Source: Pseudomonas juntendi (GTDB lineage Bacteria; Pseudomonadota; Gammaproteobacteria; Pseudomonadales; Pseudomonadaceae). Taken from it: 58,184 bases of DNA. Positions 10,432 through 20,909 of the stretch are shown here, one piece after another (within the stretch, counting starts at the first letter, position 1; each line of letters opens with the position of its first letter). Below the pieces are notes generated by a model that was given only the letters and a program-made list of their open reading frames with translations, searched no databases and was not told where the DNA came from. The DNA is taken from assembly GCF_009932375.1 (NCBI RefSeq), contig NZ_BLJG01000019.1, forward strand, positions 1-58,184. Reading direction: 5' to 3'. The translations under genes were made by a program, and so were the position numbers.

Positions 10432-10977
10432 ATGGCGCTACGCACCACGCTGCTGCTTTCCTGCATGACCCTTGCCTTGCTCGGCTGCGCCGGCAACGAC
10501 CACCCTGCACCGCCGCGCACCCAGCAGGTGGACCTGCAACGCTACCAGGGCACCTGGTACGAACTGGCGCGGCTGCCGATGTTCTTCCAGCGTAATTGCG
10601 TACAGTCCGAGGCTCATTATGGGCTACGCGCCGATGGCCGTATCGACGTGACCAACCGCTGCAAGGAAAAGGACGGTGAGGTGAACGAAGCCAAAGGCAT
10701 CGCTGAAGCCCAGCAGCCGGGCAGGACTGACAAATTGTGGGTACGCTTCGACAACTGGTTCAGCCGCCTGGCCCCTGGCCTGACCAAGGGTGAGTACTGG
10801 GTGCTGTACCACGACAAGGATTACCGCGTGGCACTGGTCGGCCACCCCAACCGTGAGTACCTGTGGCTGCTGTCGCGCACCCCTGCGGTCACCGACCAGC
10901 AGCGCGAACAGTTGCTGAACATTGCCCGCGAGCAAGGCTACGACACCAGCAAGCTGGTCTGGCGGCAGGCTGACTAG
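10432..10977 (+). CDS. Blc-like outer-membrane lipocalin lipoprotein
   Basis: A 181-residue bacterial lipocalin of the Blc/apolipoprotein D type. The N-terminus is a lipoprotein signal with lipobox LALLGC, so Cys19 should be lipidated. Next comes the lipocalin signature [16 protein letters not shown] (about 38-53). Later segments [20 protein letters not shown] and [11 protein letters not shown] are typical beta-barrel strands of the family. Blc binds lysophospholipids or fatty acids at the inner leaflet of the outer membrane and is often stationary-phase induced. The ATG has the ribosome site aaggag at 10420. It is divergent from the crotonase gene across 141 bp. Confidence 0.9.
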   Translation: MALRTTLLLSCMTLALLGCAGNDHPAPPRTQQVDLQRYQGTWYELARLPMFFQRNCVQSEAHYGLRADGRIDVTNRCKEKDGEVNEAKGIAEAQQPGRTDKLWVRFDNWFSRLAPGLTKGEYWVLYHDKDYRVALVGHPNREYLWLLSRTPAVTDQQREQLLNIAREQGYDTSKLVWRQAD

Positions 10978-11096
10978 CGGGCAATCGACGGCCTGCGGCA
11001 ATCCGGCTAAGGTGTGCGGCGTTGTTCGTCTCGAAGGAACGAGGCCCTGCGTATTGCGCGATTTTGCGCGACTGGACTGGCACAAGGAGCCGCAAC

Positions 11097-12056
11097 ATGG
11101 ATCTGCTGTTTCTCGGTACCTCCGCCGGGGTGCCGACCAAAGCCCGCAATGTCAGCGCCACCGCCGTAGTCGAAGCCAGTGGTAGTCACTGGTACCTGGT
11201 CGACTGCGGCGAGGGCACACAGCACCAACTGTTGCACACGCCGCTGTCGGTTCGCGACCTGCAGGCGGTCTTCATTACCCACGTTCATGGTGACCATTGT
11301 TTTGGCCTGCCCGGGCTGCTCGCCAGTGCCGGCATGAGTGGCCGTAACCAACCGCTGGATATTGTCTTGCCTGCCGCGCTGCATGGCTGGCTACGCCAAG
11401 GCCTGGCCGCCAGTGATACCTTCCTGCCGTTCGAGCTGCGCCTGCTGGCCGTGGAAGATTGGCAGGGCTGGCGCAACCAGACCCTGCAGGTTGCAGCGGT
11501 GCGCTTGTCGCACCGGGTGCCGAGCGTAGGTTTCGTGTTTACCGAACTCAACCCTGAACCCCGCCTGGACACCCTGCGCCTGGAGGCTGAGGGCATACCG
11601 CGTGGCCCGATGTGGGGCGAGCTGGCCAAGGGGCGTACCGTGCAATTCGGCGAGCAGCTGCTGCATGGCAATGAATACCTGCGTGGCTCGCGCCCGCCCC
11701 GGCGGATTATCGTGTGTGGTGACAATGACAACCCGCAATTGCTCGCCGACGCCGCCCGTGGCGCCGATGTGCTGGTGCATGAGGCAACCTTCACGCAGGC
11801 GGTGGTGGAGCGGACCGGGGTCACCTTTGGGCACAGCACTGCGGCGGCAGTGGCGCGCTTTGCCGAGGCGGCAGGCGTGCGCAACCTGGTGCTGACGCAC
11901 TTCAGTGCCCGCTATCAGAGCGACCCAAGGCGCAGCCCGAGCATCAACGACGTGCGTGATGAGGCACTGGCCCACTACCGCGGCCGGCTGGTGCTGGCGC
12001 AGGACCTGCAGCGCTATCACATCGGCCGTGACGGCTACCTGGAACCAGCCCTGTAG
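11097..12056 (+). CDS. rnz: Ribonuclease Z / MBL-fold nuclease
   Basis: A 319-residue tRNase Z-type metallo-beta-lactamase protein. The zinc motif THVHGDH (His62, His64, Asp66, His67) is intact, followed by FGLPGLLAS as in RNase Z. Later ligands appear in [15 protein letters not shown] and the C-terminal LTHFSARY. RNase Z trims tRNA 3' trailers, and enzymes of this group can also act as broader 3' nucleases. I chose ATG at 11097 because it follows the ribosome site aaggag (11084-11089) and starts [13 protein letters not shown], the family start. An in-frame upstream ATG at 11022 would add 25 residues unlike the family. Confidence 0.9.
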   Translation: MDLLFLGTSAGVPTKARNVSATAVVEASGSHWYLVDCGEGTQHQLLHTPLSVRDLQAVFITHVHGDHCFGLPGLLASAGMSGRNQPLDIVLPAALHGWLRQGLAASDTFLPFELRLLAVEDWQGWRNQTLQVAAVRLSHRVPSVGFVFTELNPEPRLDTLRLEAEGIPRGPMWGELAKGRTVQFGEQLLHGNEYLRGSRPPRRIIVCGDNDNPQLLADAARGADVLVHEATFTQAVVERTGVTFGHSTAAAVARFAEAAGVRNLVLTHFSARYQSDPRRSPSINDVRDEALAHYRGRLVLAQDLQRYHIGRDGYLEPAL

Positions 12057-12123
12057 GAGATAACACAGCACTACGGGCTGCGCTGTCGCGCAGAGAACTG
12101 AATTCGTAAGCGCGACGCGGCCT

Positions 12124-12209
12124 GTGTGGGAGCGGGCGCGCCCGCGAAGAATCCAGCGCGGTGGCTGGCACCGGCTACGCCGGTGTTCGCGGGTGAACCC
12201 GCTCCTACA
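12124..12209. repeat. REP pair (REPIN) downstream of rnz
   Basis: Two inverted REP sequences, tgggagcgggcgcgcccgcg (about 12126-12145) and gttcgcgggtgaacccgctc (12185-12204), flank a palindromic spacer (tggcaccggctacgccggtg). They fill most of the 221-bp gap between the convergent rnz and amidohydrolase genes. No promoter or gene is evident there. Confidence 0.8.
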
Positions 12210-12277
12210 AACGGACGGTGTGGCTCCGCCGATCTATGGCCAAACACGACCAGTGAAGGAGCGGACCTTACGCCTGA

Positions 12278-13561
12278 TCAAGCTGCCAGGCGGCCGCTGG
12301 CAATCGCCTGCGAAGCAGCCAGCATCGCCCGCAACAACACCGCGCAACCCGCCGCCAGGTCATCGGGTGCGGCGTTTTCGATTTCGTTGTGGCTGATGCC
12401 GTTCTCGCACGGTACGAAAATCATCCCCGCCGGCCCCAGCTCGGCAAGGAAGATCGCGTCATGCCCTGCCCCGCTGACGATGTCCATGTGCGGCAACCCC
12501 AGGGCCTTGGCCGAATCGCGCACGGCATCGACACAGCCCTTGTCAAAGTACAATGCCGGGAAGTCCGCCGTGGGCACCAGTTCGTGGCTCAGGCCATGCT
12601 TGGCGCAGGTCGCCTCGATGACCCCTCGTACCTCGGCGATCATCGCATCCAGTTGCTCGCCCTCAAGGTGACGGAAGTCCAGGGTCATGCGCACTTCGCC
12701 CGGGATTACGTTGCGTGAGCCCGGGTAGGCCTGCAAGCAACCCACCGTGCCGCAGGCATGCGGCTGGTGGCCGAGGGCTGTGCGGTTGACCGCTTCGACC
12801 ACCGCGGCGGCACCCACCAGGGCATCCTTGCGCAGGTGCATGGGGGTGGGGCCGGCATGGGCTTCGACGCCGCGCAGGGTCAGGTCGAACCACTTCTGGC
12901 CAAGGGCACCGAGGACCACCCCAATGGTCTTGGCCTGGTCCTCGAGTATCGGCCCTTGCTCGATATGCGCTTCGAAATATGCCCCCACCGGGTGCCCCAG
13001 CACCGCACGTGGGCCGGCGTAGCCAATGGCGTTCAACGCCTCGCCCACACTGGTGCCCTGAGCATCGCGCTTGGCCAGGGTTTCTTCCAGGGTGAACTTG
13101 CCGGCGAACACACCCGACCCCATCATGCAGGGGGCAAAGCGCGAACCTTCTTCGTTGGTCCACACCACCACCTCCAGCGGTGCTTCGGTTTCCACGCCCA
13201 GGTCGTTGAGGGTACGGAGCACTTCCAGCCCGGCCATCACGCCGAAACAGCCGTCGAACTTGCCGCCAGTGGGCTGGGTATCGATATGGCTGCCGGTCAT
13301 CACCGGTGGCAGCTTGGGGTTACGCCCAGGGCGACGGGCGAAGATATTGCCCACGGCATCGACGCTGACCGTGCAACCGGCCGCCTCGCACCACTGCACG
13401 AACAAGTCGCGGGCCTGGCGGTCGAGGTCGGTCAGGGCCAGGCGGCAGACACCCCCCTTGGGCGTGGCGCCGAGGCGGGCCAGGTCCATCAGCGATTGCC
13501 AGAGGCGGGCACTGTCGATGTGGTGGGCGGTGGTCTTGAGGATGTCTTGGAAAGGGGTCAC
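12278..13561 (-). CDS. M20-family N-carbamoyl amino-acid amidohydrolase (beta-ureidopropionase type)
   Basis: A 427-residue zinc hydrolase of the allantoate amidohydrolase / N-carbamoyl-L-amino acid hydrolase / beta-ureidopropionase group. Metal ligands are in SHIDTQPTGGKFDG (His and Asp), TNEEGSRF, EAHIEQGP and ISHNEIENA near the C-terminus. Given the neighbouring NCS1 permease, dihydropyrimidinase and dihydropyrimidine dehydrogenase, its likely job is the last step of reductive pyrimidine breakdown: N-carbamoyl-beta-alanine to beta-alanine, CO2 and ammonia. I chose GTG at 13561 because gaaggagaaaccc lies just upstream and the frame beyond runs into REP sequence. Hydantoin-derived carbamoyl amino acids are possible alternative substrates. 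Confidence 0.88.
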   Translation of the reverse strand: MTPFQDILKTTAHHIDSARLWQSLMDLARLGATPKGGVCRLALTDLDRQARDLFVQWCEAAGCTVSVDAVGNIFARRPGRNPKLPPVMTGSHIDTQPTGGKFDGCFGVMAGLEVLRTLNDLGVETEAPLEVVVWTNEEGSRFAPCMMGSGVFAGKFTLEETLAKRDAQGTSVGEALNAIGYAGPRAVLGHPVGAYFEAHIEQGPILEDQAKTIGVVLGALGQKWFDLTLRGVEAHAGPTPMHLRKDALVGAAAVVEAVNRTALGHQPHACGTVGCLQAYPGSRNVIPGEVRMTLDFRHLEGEQLDAMIAEVRGVIEATCAKHGLSHELVPTADFPALYFDKGCVDAVRDSAKALGLPHMDIVSGAGHDAIFLAELGPAGMIFVPCENGISHNEIENAAPDDLAAGCAVLLRAMLAASQAIASGRLAA

Positions 13562-13598
13562 GGGTTTCTCCTTCAGGCTTTTTTGTTGTCTGTTCGGG

Positions 13599-13690
13599 CC
13601 TCTTCGCGGGCATGCCCGCTCCCACCAGATCGCCACAGGTTTTCCAGTACTGCGTAGTACCTGTAGGAGCGGGCATGCCCGCGAAGAAGC
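13599..13690. repeat. REP pair (REPIN) between amidohydrolase and permease genes
   Basis: Inverted REPs tcttcgcgggcatgcccgct (13601-13620) and ggagcgggcatgcccgcgaa (13666-13685) flank a spacer that is itself a hairpin (acaggt...agtactgcgtagtacctgt). It sits inside the likely permease-amidohydrolase transcript, where such elements often stabilise upstream mRNA or dampen downstream expression. Confidence 0.85.
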
Positions 13691-13700
13691 AGACACGGTC

Positions 13701-15191
13701 TCAGGGCAAGGGCTTGACCAGCCGCGCCGGGCTGCGCGCCGCCAAGCCGGCGAACACGTAGTACAACGCCGCCCCCAGCAGCGAGCCGGTGAACCAGCCA
13801 TAGTCGTAGAACCAGCTGAAGCTGCTGTTGCCGATCGCCAGCATCGTCAACCCCACGGGCAGCACGAAGGCGGCGAAGCCAGCCCAGTTCCACGCCGGGT
13901 ACACGTCGTCGCGGTACAGCCCGGCCAGGTCCAGCTGTTGCCGGCGGATCAGGAAGTAATCCACCACCATGATCCCGGCTATCGGCCCGAGCAGGCTGGA
14001 GTAGCCCAGCAACCAATTGGAGTACACGCTTTCCAGGCTCAGGTCGGACACGATCCAGCCCAGTTTCTTCAGCAACTCGTGGCCCATCAGCGCCAGGCCG
14101 ATGAAGCCGGTCAGCCACACCGCACGGCTGCGCCCGATCAGGCGCGGGGCGATGTTCTGGAAGTCGTTGGTCGGCGACACGATGTTCGCCGCAGTGTTGG
14201 TCGACAGGGTGGCGATCACGATCAGCGCCATGGCCAGGGCGACCCAGAACGGGCTGTGGATCTTGCCGATCAGGCTGACCGGGTCGGACACCGTTTCGCC
14301 CACCAGCGACGCCGAGGCCGCAGTCAGCACCACGCCCAAGGCCGCGAACAGGAACATGGTCAGCGGCAGGCCAAAGATTTGCCCGAGGATCTGGTCCTTC
14401 TGGCTGCGGGCATAGCGGCTGAAATCGGGAATGTTCAGCGACAGCGTGGCCCAGAAGCCGACCATGGCCGTGAGCCCAGCGCAGAAGTAGCTGACCACGC
14501 TGGCGCCTTCAGGGCGTTTGGGCGGTTGCGCCAGCAGTTCGGTCATCGACATGTGTGGCAAGGCCCACACCAGCAGGCCCAGCCCAACGGCCACCAGCAG
14601 CGGCGCCGAAAGCGTCTCCAGCCACTTGATCGACTCGGCGCCCCGCAGTACCACCCACAGGTTCAGGCACCAGAAGATCATGAACCCGATCACCTCGCCG
14701 ACACCGCCCAGGGCCTTCCAGCCGTCGAACACCGACCCCAGGAACAGGTGGATGGCCAGCCCGCCGAACAGGGTCTGGATCCCGAACCAGCCGCAGGCCA
14801 CCACGGCGCGAATCAGGCACGGCACGTTGGAGCCCAGAATGCCGAACGACGAGCGCAGCAGCACCGGAAACGGGATGCCGTACTTGGTGCCGGGGAACGC
14901 GTTAAGGGTCAGCGGGATCAGCACGATGATGTTGGCCAGCAGGATCGCCAGCAGCGCCTCGCCAACGCTCAGGCCAAAGTAGGCTGTGAGCACGCCGCCG
15001 AGGGTGTAGGTTGGCACGCAGATGGACATGCCTACCCACAGGGCCGTGATGTGCCATTTGTTCCAGGTGCGCTGGTGCACCTTGGTCGGGGCGATGTCGT
15101 GGTTGTAGCGCGGGCTGTCGAGAACATCACTGCCCTCGGCCAGCTCGAACAGGCCATCCTGCTCGACCACTTGCGATCTGCTCTGTTGCAT
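13701..15191 (-). CDS. NCS1-family nucleobase/hydantoin:cation symporter
   Basis: A 496-residue inner-membrane protein with about twelve hydrophobic helices. It belongs to the NCS1 family (Mhp1 hydantoin, PucI allantoin and uracil permeases). The N-terminal NKWHITALWVGMSICVPTYTLGG and the segment FGIQTLFGGLAIHLFL resemble Mhp1-type proteins, whose tryptophan pair stacks on the ligand. Located between two enzymes of pyrimidine/hydantoin catabolism and divergent from the dihydropyrimidinase, it probably imports uracil, thymine, dihydropyrimidines or hydantoins with a cation. The exact ligand is not readable. Confidence 0.92.
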   Translation of the reverse strand: MQQSRSQVVEQDGLFELAEGSDVLDSPRYNHDIAPTKVHQRTWNKWHITALWVGMSICVPTYTLGGVLTAYFGLSVGEALLAILLANIIVLIPLTLNAFPGTKYGIPFPVLLRSSFGILGSNVPCLIRAVVACGWFGIQTLFGGLAIHLFLGSVFDGWKALGGVGEVIGFMIFWCLNLWVVLRGAESIKWLETLSAPLLVAVGLGLLVWALPHMSMTELLAQPPKRPEGASVVSYFCAGLTAMVGFWATLSLNIPDFSRYARSQKDQILGQIFGLPLTMFLFAALGVVLTAASASLVGETVSDPVSLIGKIHSPFWVALAMALIVIATLSTNTAANIVSPTNDFQNIAPRLIGRSRAVWLTGFIGLALMGHELLKKLGWIVSDLSLESVYSNWLLGYSSLLGPIAGIMVVDYFLIRRQQLDLAGLYRDDVYPAWNWAGFAAFVLPVGLTMLAIGNSSFSWFYDYGWFTGSLLGAALYYVFAGLAARSPARLVKPLP

Positions 15192-16969
<1,778 letters not shown>

Positions 16970-16976
16970 AGCCATT

Positions 16977-17079
16977 GGGGCTGCTGCGCAGCCCATCGCG
17001 ACACAAGGCCGCTCCTACAGGAATGCGCGGTCCCTTGTAGGAGCGGCCTTGCGTCGCGATGGGCCGCACAGCGGCCCCC
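16977..17079. repeat. REPIN between hydA and preT
   Basis: An imperfect 45-bp inverted repeat. The left arm is ggggctgctgcgcagcccat...caaggccgctcctacagg (16977-17021) and the right arm is cccttgtaggagcggccttg...atgggccgcacagcggccccc (17032-17079). Each arm also ends in its own small palindrome. It occupies most of the 165-bp hydA-preT gap. Confidence 0.85.
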
Positions 17080-17134
17080 GATCCCACCACAACAGCTGTC
17101 GCCTGAACCCTAAAAAAATAGAGAGGCTACAACC

Positions 17135-18502
17135 GTGATCGACGCCCTGAACCATTTGCCGCGCCCCCGGGCCGGCGCCGACCAATTGGCCGAGTGCTTC
17201 AGCGACCTGGCCCCACCCCTCACCGCACGCCAGGCCGCCGTGGAAAGCGCCCGCTGCCTGTATTGCTACGACGCGCCCTGCGTCAACGCGTGCCCCAGCG
17301 AAATCGACATCCCGTCATTCATCCACCGCATCAGCGACGAGAACCTGCAAGGCGCTGCCGAACGGATTCTGTCGGCCAACATTCTCGGCGGCAGCTGTGC
17401 CCGCGTCTGCCCGACCGAAATCCTGTGCCAGCAAGCGTGTGTGCGCAACAACGCGCAGGAATGCGCCCCGGTACTGATCGGCCAGTTGCAGCGCTACGCC
17501 CTGGACAATGCCCAGTTCAGCGACCACCCGTTCCAGCGTTCACCGGCCACGGGCAAGCGCATTGCGGTGGTCGGCGCTGGCCCTGCGGGGCTGGCATGCG
17601 CACACCGGCTGGCCATGCATGGCCATGACGTGGTGGTGTTCGAAGCCTGTGACAAGCCAGGTGGCCTCAATGAATACGGCATCGCCCGCTACAAGCTGGT
17701 TGACGATTATGCCCAGCGGGAAGTGGCATTCCTGCTGGGCATCGGCGGTATCGAGCTGCGCCATGGCCAGCGCCTGGGGGGCAACCTCAGCCTGGGCGAA
17801 CTGCGCGAACAATACGATGCGGTGTTCCTTGGCCTGGGCCTGAATGCCGTGCGCCAGCTGGGGCTGGCCGATGAAGAGGCCCCCGGCCTGCTCGCCGCCA
17901 CCGCTTACATCCGCGAGTTGCGCCAGGCAGACGACCTCAGCCAACTGCCGCTGGCCGAGCGCTGCCTGGTGATCGGTGCTGGCAACACCGCCATCGACAT
18001 GGCGGTGCAAATGAGCCGCCTGGGTGCCCGCGACGTCAACCTGGTGTACCGCCGTGGCCACGCCGACATGGGGGCCACCGGGCACGAGCAGGACATCGCC
18101 AAGGCCAACCAGGTGCGCTTGCACACCTGGGCCCGCCCCGACAGCGTGCTGCTGGATGATACCGGCAACGTACGCGGCATGCGCTTTGCCCGTACCGAAT
18201 TGGCCGACGGCCGCCTGCGCGACACCGGCGAAACCTTCGAACTGGCCGCCGACGCGATCTTCAAGGCCATCGGCCAGCGTTTCGACGACAGCAGCCTCGC
18301 CGACCCTGTGGCCACACAACTGGCCCGCGACGGTGAGCGTATTCGCGTTGACGTGAACATGCAGACCAGCCTGCCAGGGGTATACGCCGGTGGCGACTGC
18401 ACCGCGCTGGGCCAGGACCTCACCGTTCAGGCCGTACAACACGGCAAAGTGGCCGCCGAAGCCATCCATGCCCAACTCATGCTCAACGTGGAGGCAGCGT
18501 AA
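17135..18502 (+). CDS. preT: NAD-dependent dihydropyrimidine dehydrogenase, flavoprotein subunit PreT
   Basis: PreT is the small subunit of the two-part dihydropyrimidine dehydrogenase that reversibly reduces uracil and thymine. The 455-residue protein has an N-terminal iron-sulfur region like GltD and mammalian DPYD (CLYCYDAPCVNACPSEIDIP about 45-64, and CARVCPTEILCQQAC). An FAD-binding Rossmann fold follows (VVGAGPAGLACAHRLA, about 148), then an NAD(P)H-binding fold (VIGAGNTAIDMAVQMSRLGA, about 280). It starts with GTG at 17135 after the ribosome site agagaggc. Its stop shares a base with the preA start (TAATG), indicating coupled synthesis of the complex. Confidence 0.94.
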   Translation: MIDALNHLPRPRAGADQLAECFSDLAPPLTARQAAVESARCLYCYDAPCVNACPSEIDIPSFIHRISDENLQGAAERILSANILGGSCARVCPTEILCQQACVRNNAQECAPVLIGQLQRYALDNAQFSDHPFQRSPATGKRIAVVGAGPAGLACAHRLAMHGHDVVVFEACDKPGGLNEYGIARYKLVDDYAQREVAFLLGIGGIELRHGQRLGGNLSLGELREQYDAVFLGLGLNAVRQLGLADEEAPGLLAATAYIRELRQADDLSQLPLAERCLVIGAGNTAIDMAVQMSRLGARDVNLVYRRGHADMGATGHEQDIAKANQVRLHTWARPDSVLLDDTGNVRGMRFARTELADGRLRDTGETFELAADAIFKAIGQRFDDSSLADPVATQLARDGERIRVDVNMQTSLPGVYAGGDCTALGQDLTVQAVQHGKVAAEAIHAQLMLNVEAA

Positions 18503-19776
18503 TGGCCGACTTGTCTATCGTGTTCGCCGGGATCAAGGCCCCCAACCCGTTCTGGCTGGCGTCCGCGCCGCCCACCGACAAAGCCTACAACGTGGTCCGC
18601 GCCTTTGAAGCCGGCTGGGGTGGCGTGGTGTGGAAGACCCTTGGCGAAGACCCGGCCGCGGTCAACGTCTCGTCGCGCTACTCGGCCCATTACGGCGCCA
18701 ACCGCCAGGTGCAGGGCATCAACAACATCGAACTGATCACCGACCGTTCACTGGAAATCAACCTGCGCGAAATCACCCAGGTGAAGAAGGACTGGCCCGA
18801 CCGCGCGTTGATCGTGTCGCTGATGGTGCCGTGCGAGGAAGCGTCGTGGAAGTTCATCCTGCCGCTGGTGGAGGCCACCGGCGCCGATGGCATCGAGCTG
18901 AACTTCGGCTGCCCGCATGGCATGCCGGAGCGCGGCATGGGCGCGGCGGTCGGCCAGGTGCCGGAGTACGTGGAAATGGTCACCCGCTGGTGCAAGCAGC
19001 ACTGCTCGCTGCCGGTGATCGTCAAGCTGACGCCGAACATCACCGACATCCGCCAATCGGCACGGGCTGCGCATCGCGGCGGGGCCGATGCGGTGTCGCT
19101 GATCAACACCATCAACTCGATCACCAGCGTCGACCTTGACCGCATGGTCGCCCACCCCATCGTCGGTGACCAGAGCACGCATGGCGGTTACTGCGGCTCG
19201 GCGGTGAAGCCGATCGCCCTGAACATGGTGGCGGAGATTGCCCGTGACCCGGCCACCCATGGCCTGCCGATCTGCGGCATCGGCGGCATCGGCAACTGGC
19301 GCGACGCGGCCGAATTCATGGCGCTGGGCAGCGGCGCGGTGCAGGTGTGCACGGCGGCCATGCTGCATGGCTTTCGCATCGTCGAAGACATGAAAGACGG
19401 CCTGGCCCGCTGGATGGACCAGCACGGCCACGCCAACATCGAGGCGTTCCGTGGCCAGGCGGTAGGGCATACCACCGACTGGAAGTACCTGGACATCAAC
19501 TACAAGTCGGTGGCGCATATCGACCAGCAGGCGTGCATCGGTTGCGGTCGCTGCCACATCGCCTGCGAGGACACCTCGCACCAGGCCATCGCCAGTACGC
19601 TGAAGGCAGACGGTACGCATGCCTACAGCGTGATCGAGGAAGAATGTGTGGGCTGCAACCTGTGCCAGATCACCTGCCCGGTGGAGAACTGCATCGACAT
19701 GCAGGCGCAGGACACTGGCAAGCCTTACCTGAACTGGACCCAGGACCCGCGCAACCCCTACCGCGAAGCGAGCTGA
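18502..19776 (+). CDS. preA: NAD-dependent dihydropyrimidine dehydrogenase, catalytic subunit PreA
   Basis: A 424-residue FMN and iron-sulfur subunit that reduces the pyrimidine 5,6 double bond. A dihydroorotate-dehydrogenase-like TIM barrel (residues about 1-320) contains the active-site cysteine in LNFGCPHGMPERGMGAAVG. FMN-phosphate-binding glycines are in GIGGIGNWRDAAEFMALG. Two ferredoxin [4Fe-4S] motifs close the protein: CIGCGRCHIACED and CVGCNLCQITCPVENC. It overlaps preT by one base. The bidirectional terminator at 19780 follows. Confidence 0.95.
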   Translation: MADLSIVFAGIKAPNPFWLASAPPTDKAYNVVRAFEAGWGGVVWKTLGEDPAAVNVSSRYSAHYGANRQVQGINNIELITDRSLEINLREITQVKKDWPDRALIVSLMVPCEEASWKFILPLVEATGADGIELNFGCPHGMPERGMGAAVGQVPEYVEMVTRWCKQHCSLPVIVKLTPNITDIRQSARAAHRGGADAVSLINTINSITSVDLDRMVAHPIVGDQSTHGGYCGSAVKPIALNMVAEIARDPATHGLPICGIGGIGNWRDAAEFMALGSGAVQVCTAAMLHGFRIVEDMKDGLARWMDQHGHANIEAFRGQAVGHTTDWKYLDINYKSVAHIDQQACIGCGRCHIACEDTSHQAIASTLKADGTHAYSVIEEECVGCNLCQITCPVENCIDMQAQDTGKPYLNWTQDPRNPYREAS

Positions 19777-19779
19777 TGT

Positions 19780-19855
19780 AGACCGGCGCCTGCCGCACTG
19801 GCACGGCCTTTTTGTGGACAGCAAAAAGACCGTGCGCGGCAGGCATGGCCGGTCA
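19780..19855. terminator. Bidirectional terminator between preA and the tetR-type gene
   Basis: A long stem-loop whose arms are gaccggcgcctgccgca-ctg-gcacggcctttttg (19781-19814) and caaaaagaccgtgc-gcggcaggcatggccggtc (19821-19853). The T/A runs sit inside the stem near the loop, so it can end transcripts arriving from either side. It overlaps the last bases of the convergent regulator gene. Confidence 0.75.
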
Positions 19856-20473
19856 CGGCTCCAGGCCAATCCCCCGCAGGATCACACTGGTCACCGTTTG
19901 CACCGCACTTTCGAACGCCAGGTCCGAGAGTTCATCGCCGCCGTTGAGCAACTGCACCTGGTAACCGAAGTCGGCGTAATGCTGGGTCGAGGCCCAGATC
20001 ATGTACAGCAGCGCCGAGGGCTCGACCGGCAGAATGCGCCCCTCCTCCACCCAGCGGCGGATCTTCGCCTCCTTCAGCTTGGCCCACGGCACCAGGCTGT
20101 CATCCAGGTTGCCCCCCAGCACCGGTGCCCCATGCAGCATTTCCTCGGCCCAGATCTTCGAGCCTAGCGGCCGTGACCGCGAATGCCCCATTTTCGCGCG
20201 GATGTAGCTGGTCAGCACCACCCTTGGGTCGTCGAAATTCTCGAAACACAGCGCGTCCTGCTTCCACACATCCAGCAGGTCCTGCAGCACCGCACGGAAC
20301 AGATCGTCCTTGGTGCTGAAGTAGTAATGCAGGTTGGAACGCGGCAGTTCGGCCTGCTCGGCGATATCGCCCATGGAGGTCGCGCCGTAGCCTTTTTCGG
20401 CGAACACCTTTTCCGCCGCTTGCAGGATCTTGCCAACGTTGCGCCGGCGAATTTCGATCTTGTGATTGGCCAT
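19853..20473 (-). CDS. TetR-family regulator (RutR-like), candidate pyrimidine-pathway regulator
   Basis: A 206-residue TetR-type repressor. The N-terminal helix-turn-helix is in KILQAAEKVFAEKGYGATSMGDIAEQAELPRSNLHYYFSTKDDLFRAVL (about 14-62). The C-terminal region (LYMIWASTQHYADFGYQV) matches the TetR_C_6 type found in RutR (YcdC), a uracil/thymine-sensing regulator in E. coli. Position at the end of the pre genes, facing them, fits control of pyrimidine catabolism. The ATG at 20473 shares one base with the stop of the upstream VOC gene (TGATG). Its ligand and targets are inferred. Confidence 0.85.
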   Translation of the reverse strand: MANHKIEIRRRNVGKILQAAEKVFAEKGYGATSMGDIAEQAELPRSNLHYYFSTKDDLFRAVLQDLLDVWKQDALCFENFDDPRVVLTSYIRAKMGHSRSRPLGSKIWAEEMLHGAPVLGGNLDDSLVPWAKLKEAKIRRWVEEGRILPVEPSALLYMIWASTQHYADFGYQVQLLNGGDELSDLAFESAVQTVTSVILRGIGLEP

Positions 20474-20829
20474 CAGGCTTGAGCCGTCCACACCGCCAGT
20501 TCATGACCGTCCGGGTCAATGAAATGGAAACGCCGCCCCCCGGGGAAGGCAAAGGTCGCGCGGCTGATACTGCCCCCCGCCGCGGTCACGCGCTGCTGCG
20601 TGGCTTGCAGGTCATCGGCGTAAAGGATGATCAGCGGCCCCCCCGGGCGCACCGGCTCACCCGTGGTAAAGCCGCCCGTCAGGCGGCCGTCGCTGAATTC
20701 GCTGTAGGTTGGCCCGTAGTCGGTGAAGCGCCAGCCGAAGACATGCCCATAGAACGCCTTGCTGCGTGCGATATCGCTGACATTGAACTCGATGTTGTCG
20801 ATCTGCCGATCCGAACCGCGGATACCCAT
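20473..20829 (-). CDS. VOC-family (glyoxalase/bleomycin-resistance-like) protein
   Basis: A 118-residue single-module vicinal-oxygen-chelate protein. The conserved opening IDNIEFNVSDIARSKAFYGHVFGW and the end RRFHFIDPDGHELAVW hold the usual metal-site positions; the Glu of GHELAVW is typical. Proteins of this size work as homodimers on unknown small substrates. It is translationally coupled to the TetR-type regulator, so the two share a transcript. No substrate can be assigned. Start ATG at 20829 with aaggagcg upstream. Confidence 0.85.
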   Translation of the reverse strand: MGIRGSDRQIDNIEFNVSDIARSKAFYGHVFGWRFTDYGPTYSEFSDGRLTGGFTTGEPVRPGGPLIILYADDLQATQQRVTAAGGSISRATFAFPGGRRFHFIDPDGHELAVWTAQA

Positions 20830-20909
20830 GGACGCTCCTTGCCGAATGAGATTTGACCTAGTCTACCCCGCTCGGTTGCCGGAGCGTGCACAAATTCGGT
20901 GCAGCCGGC

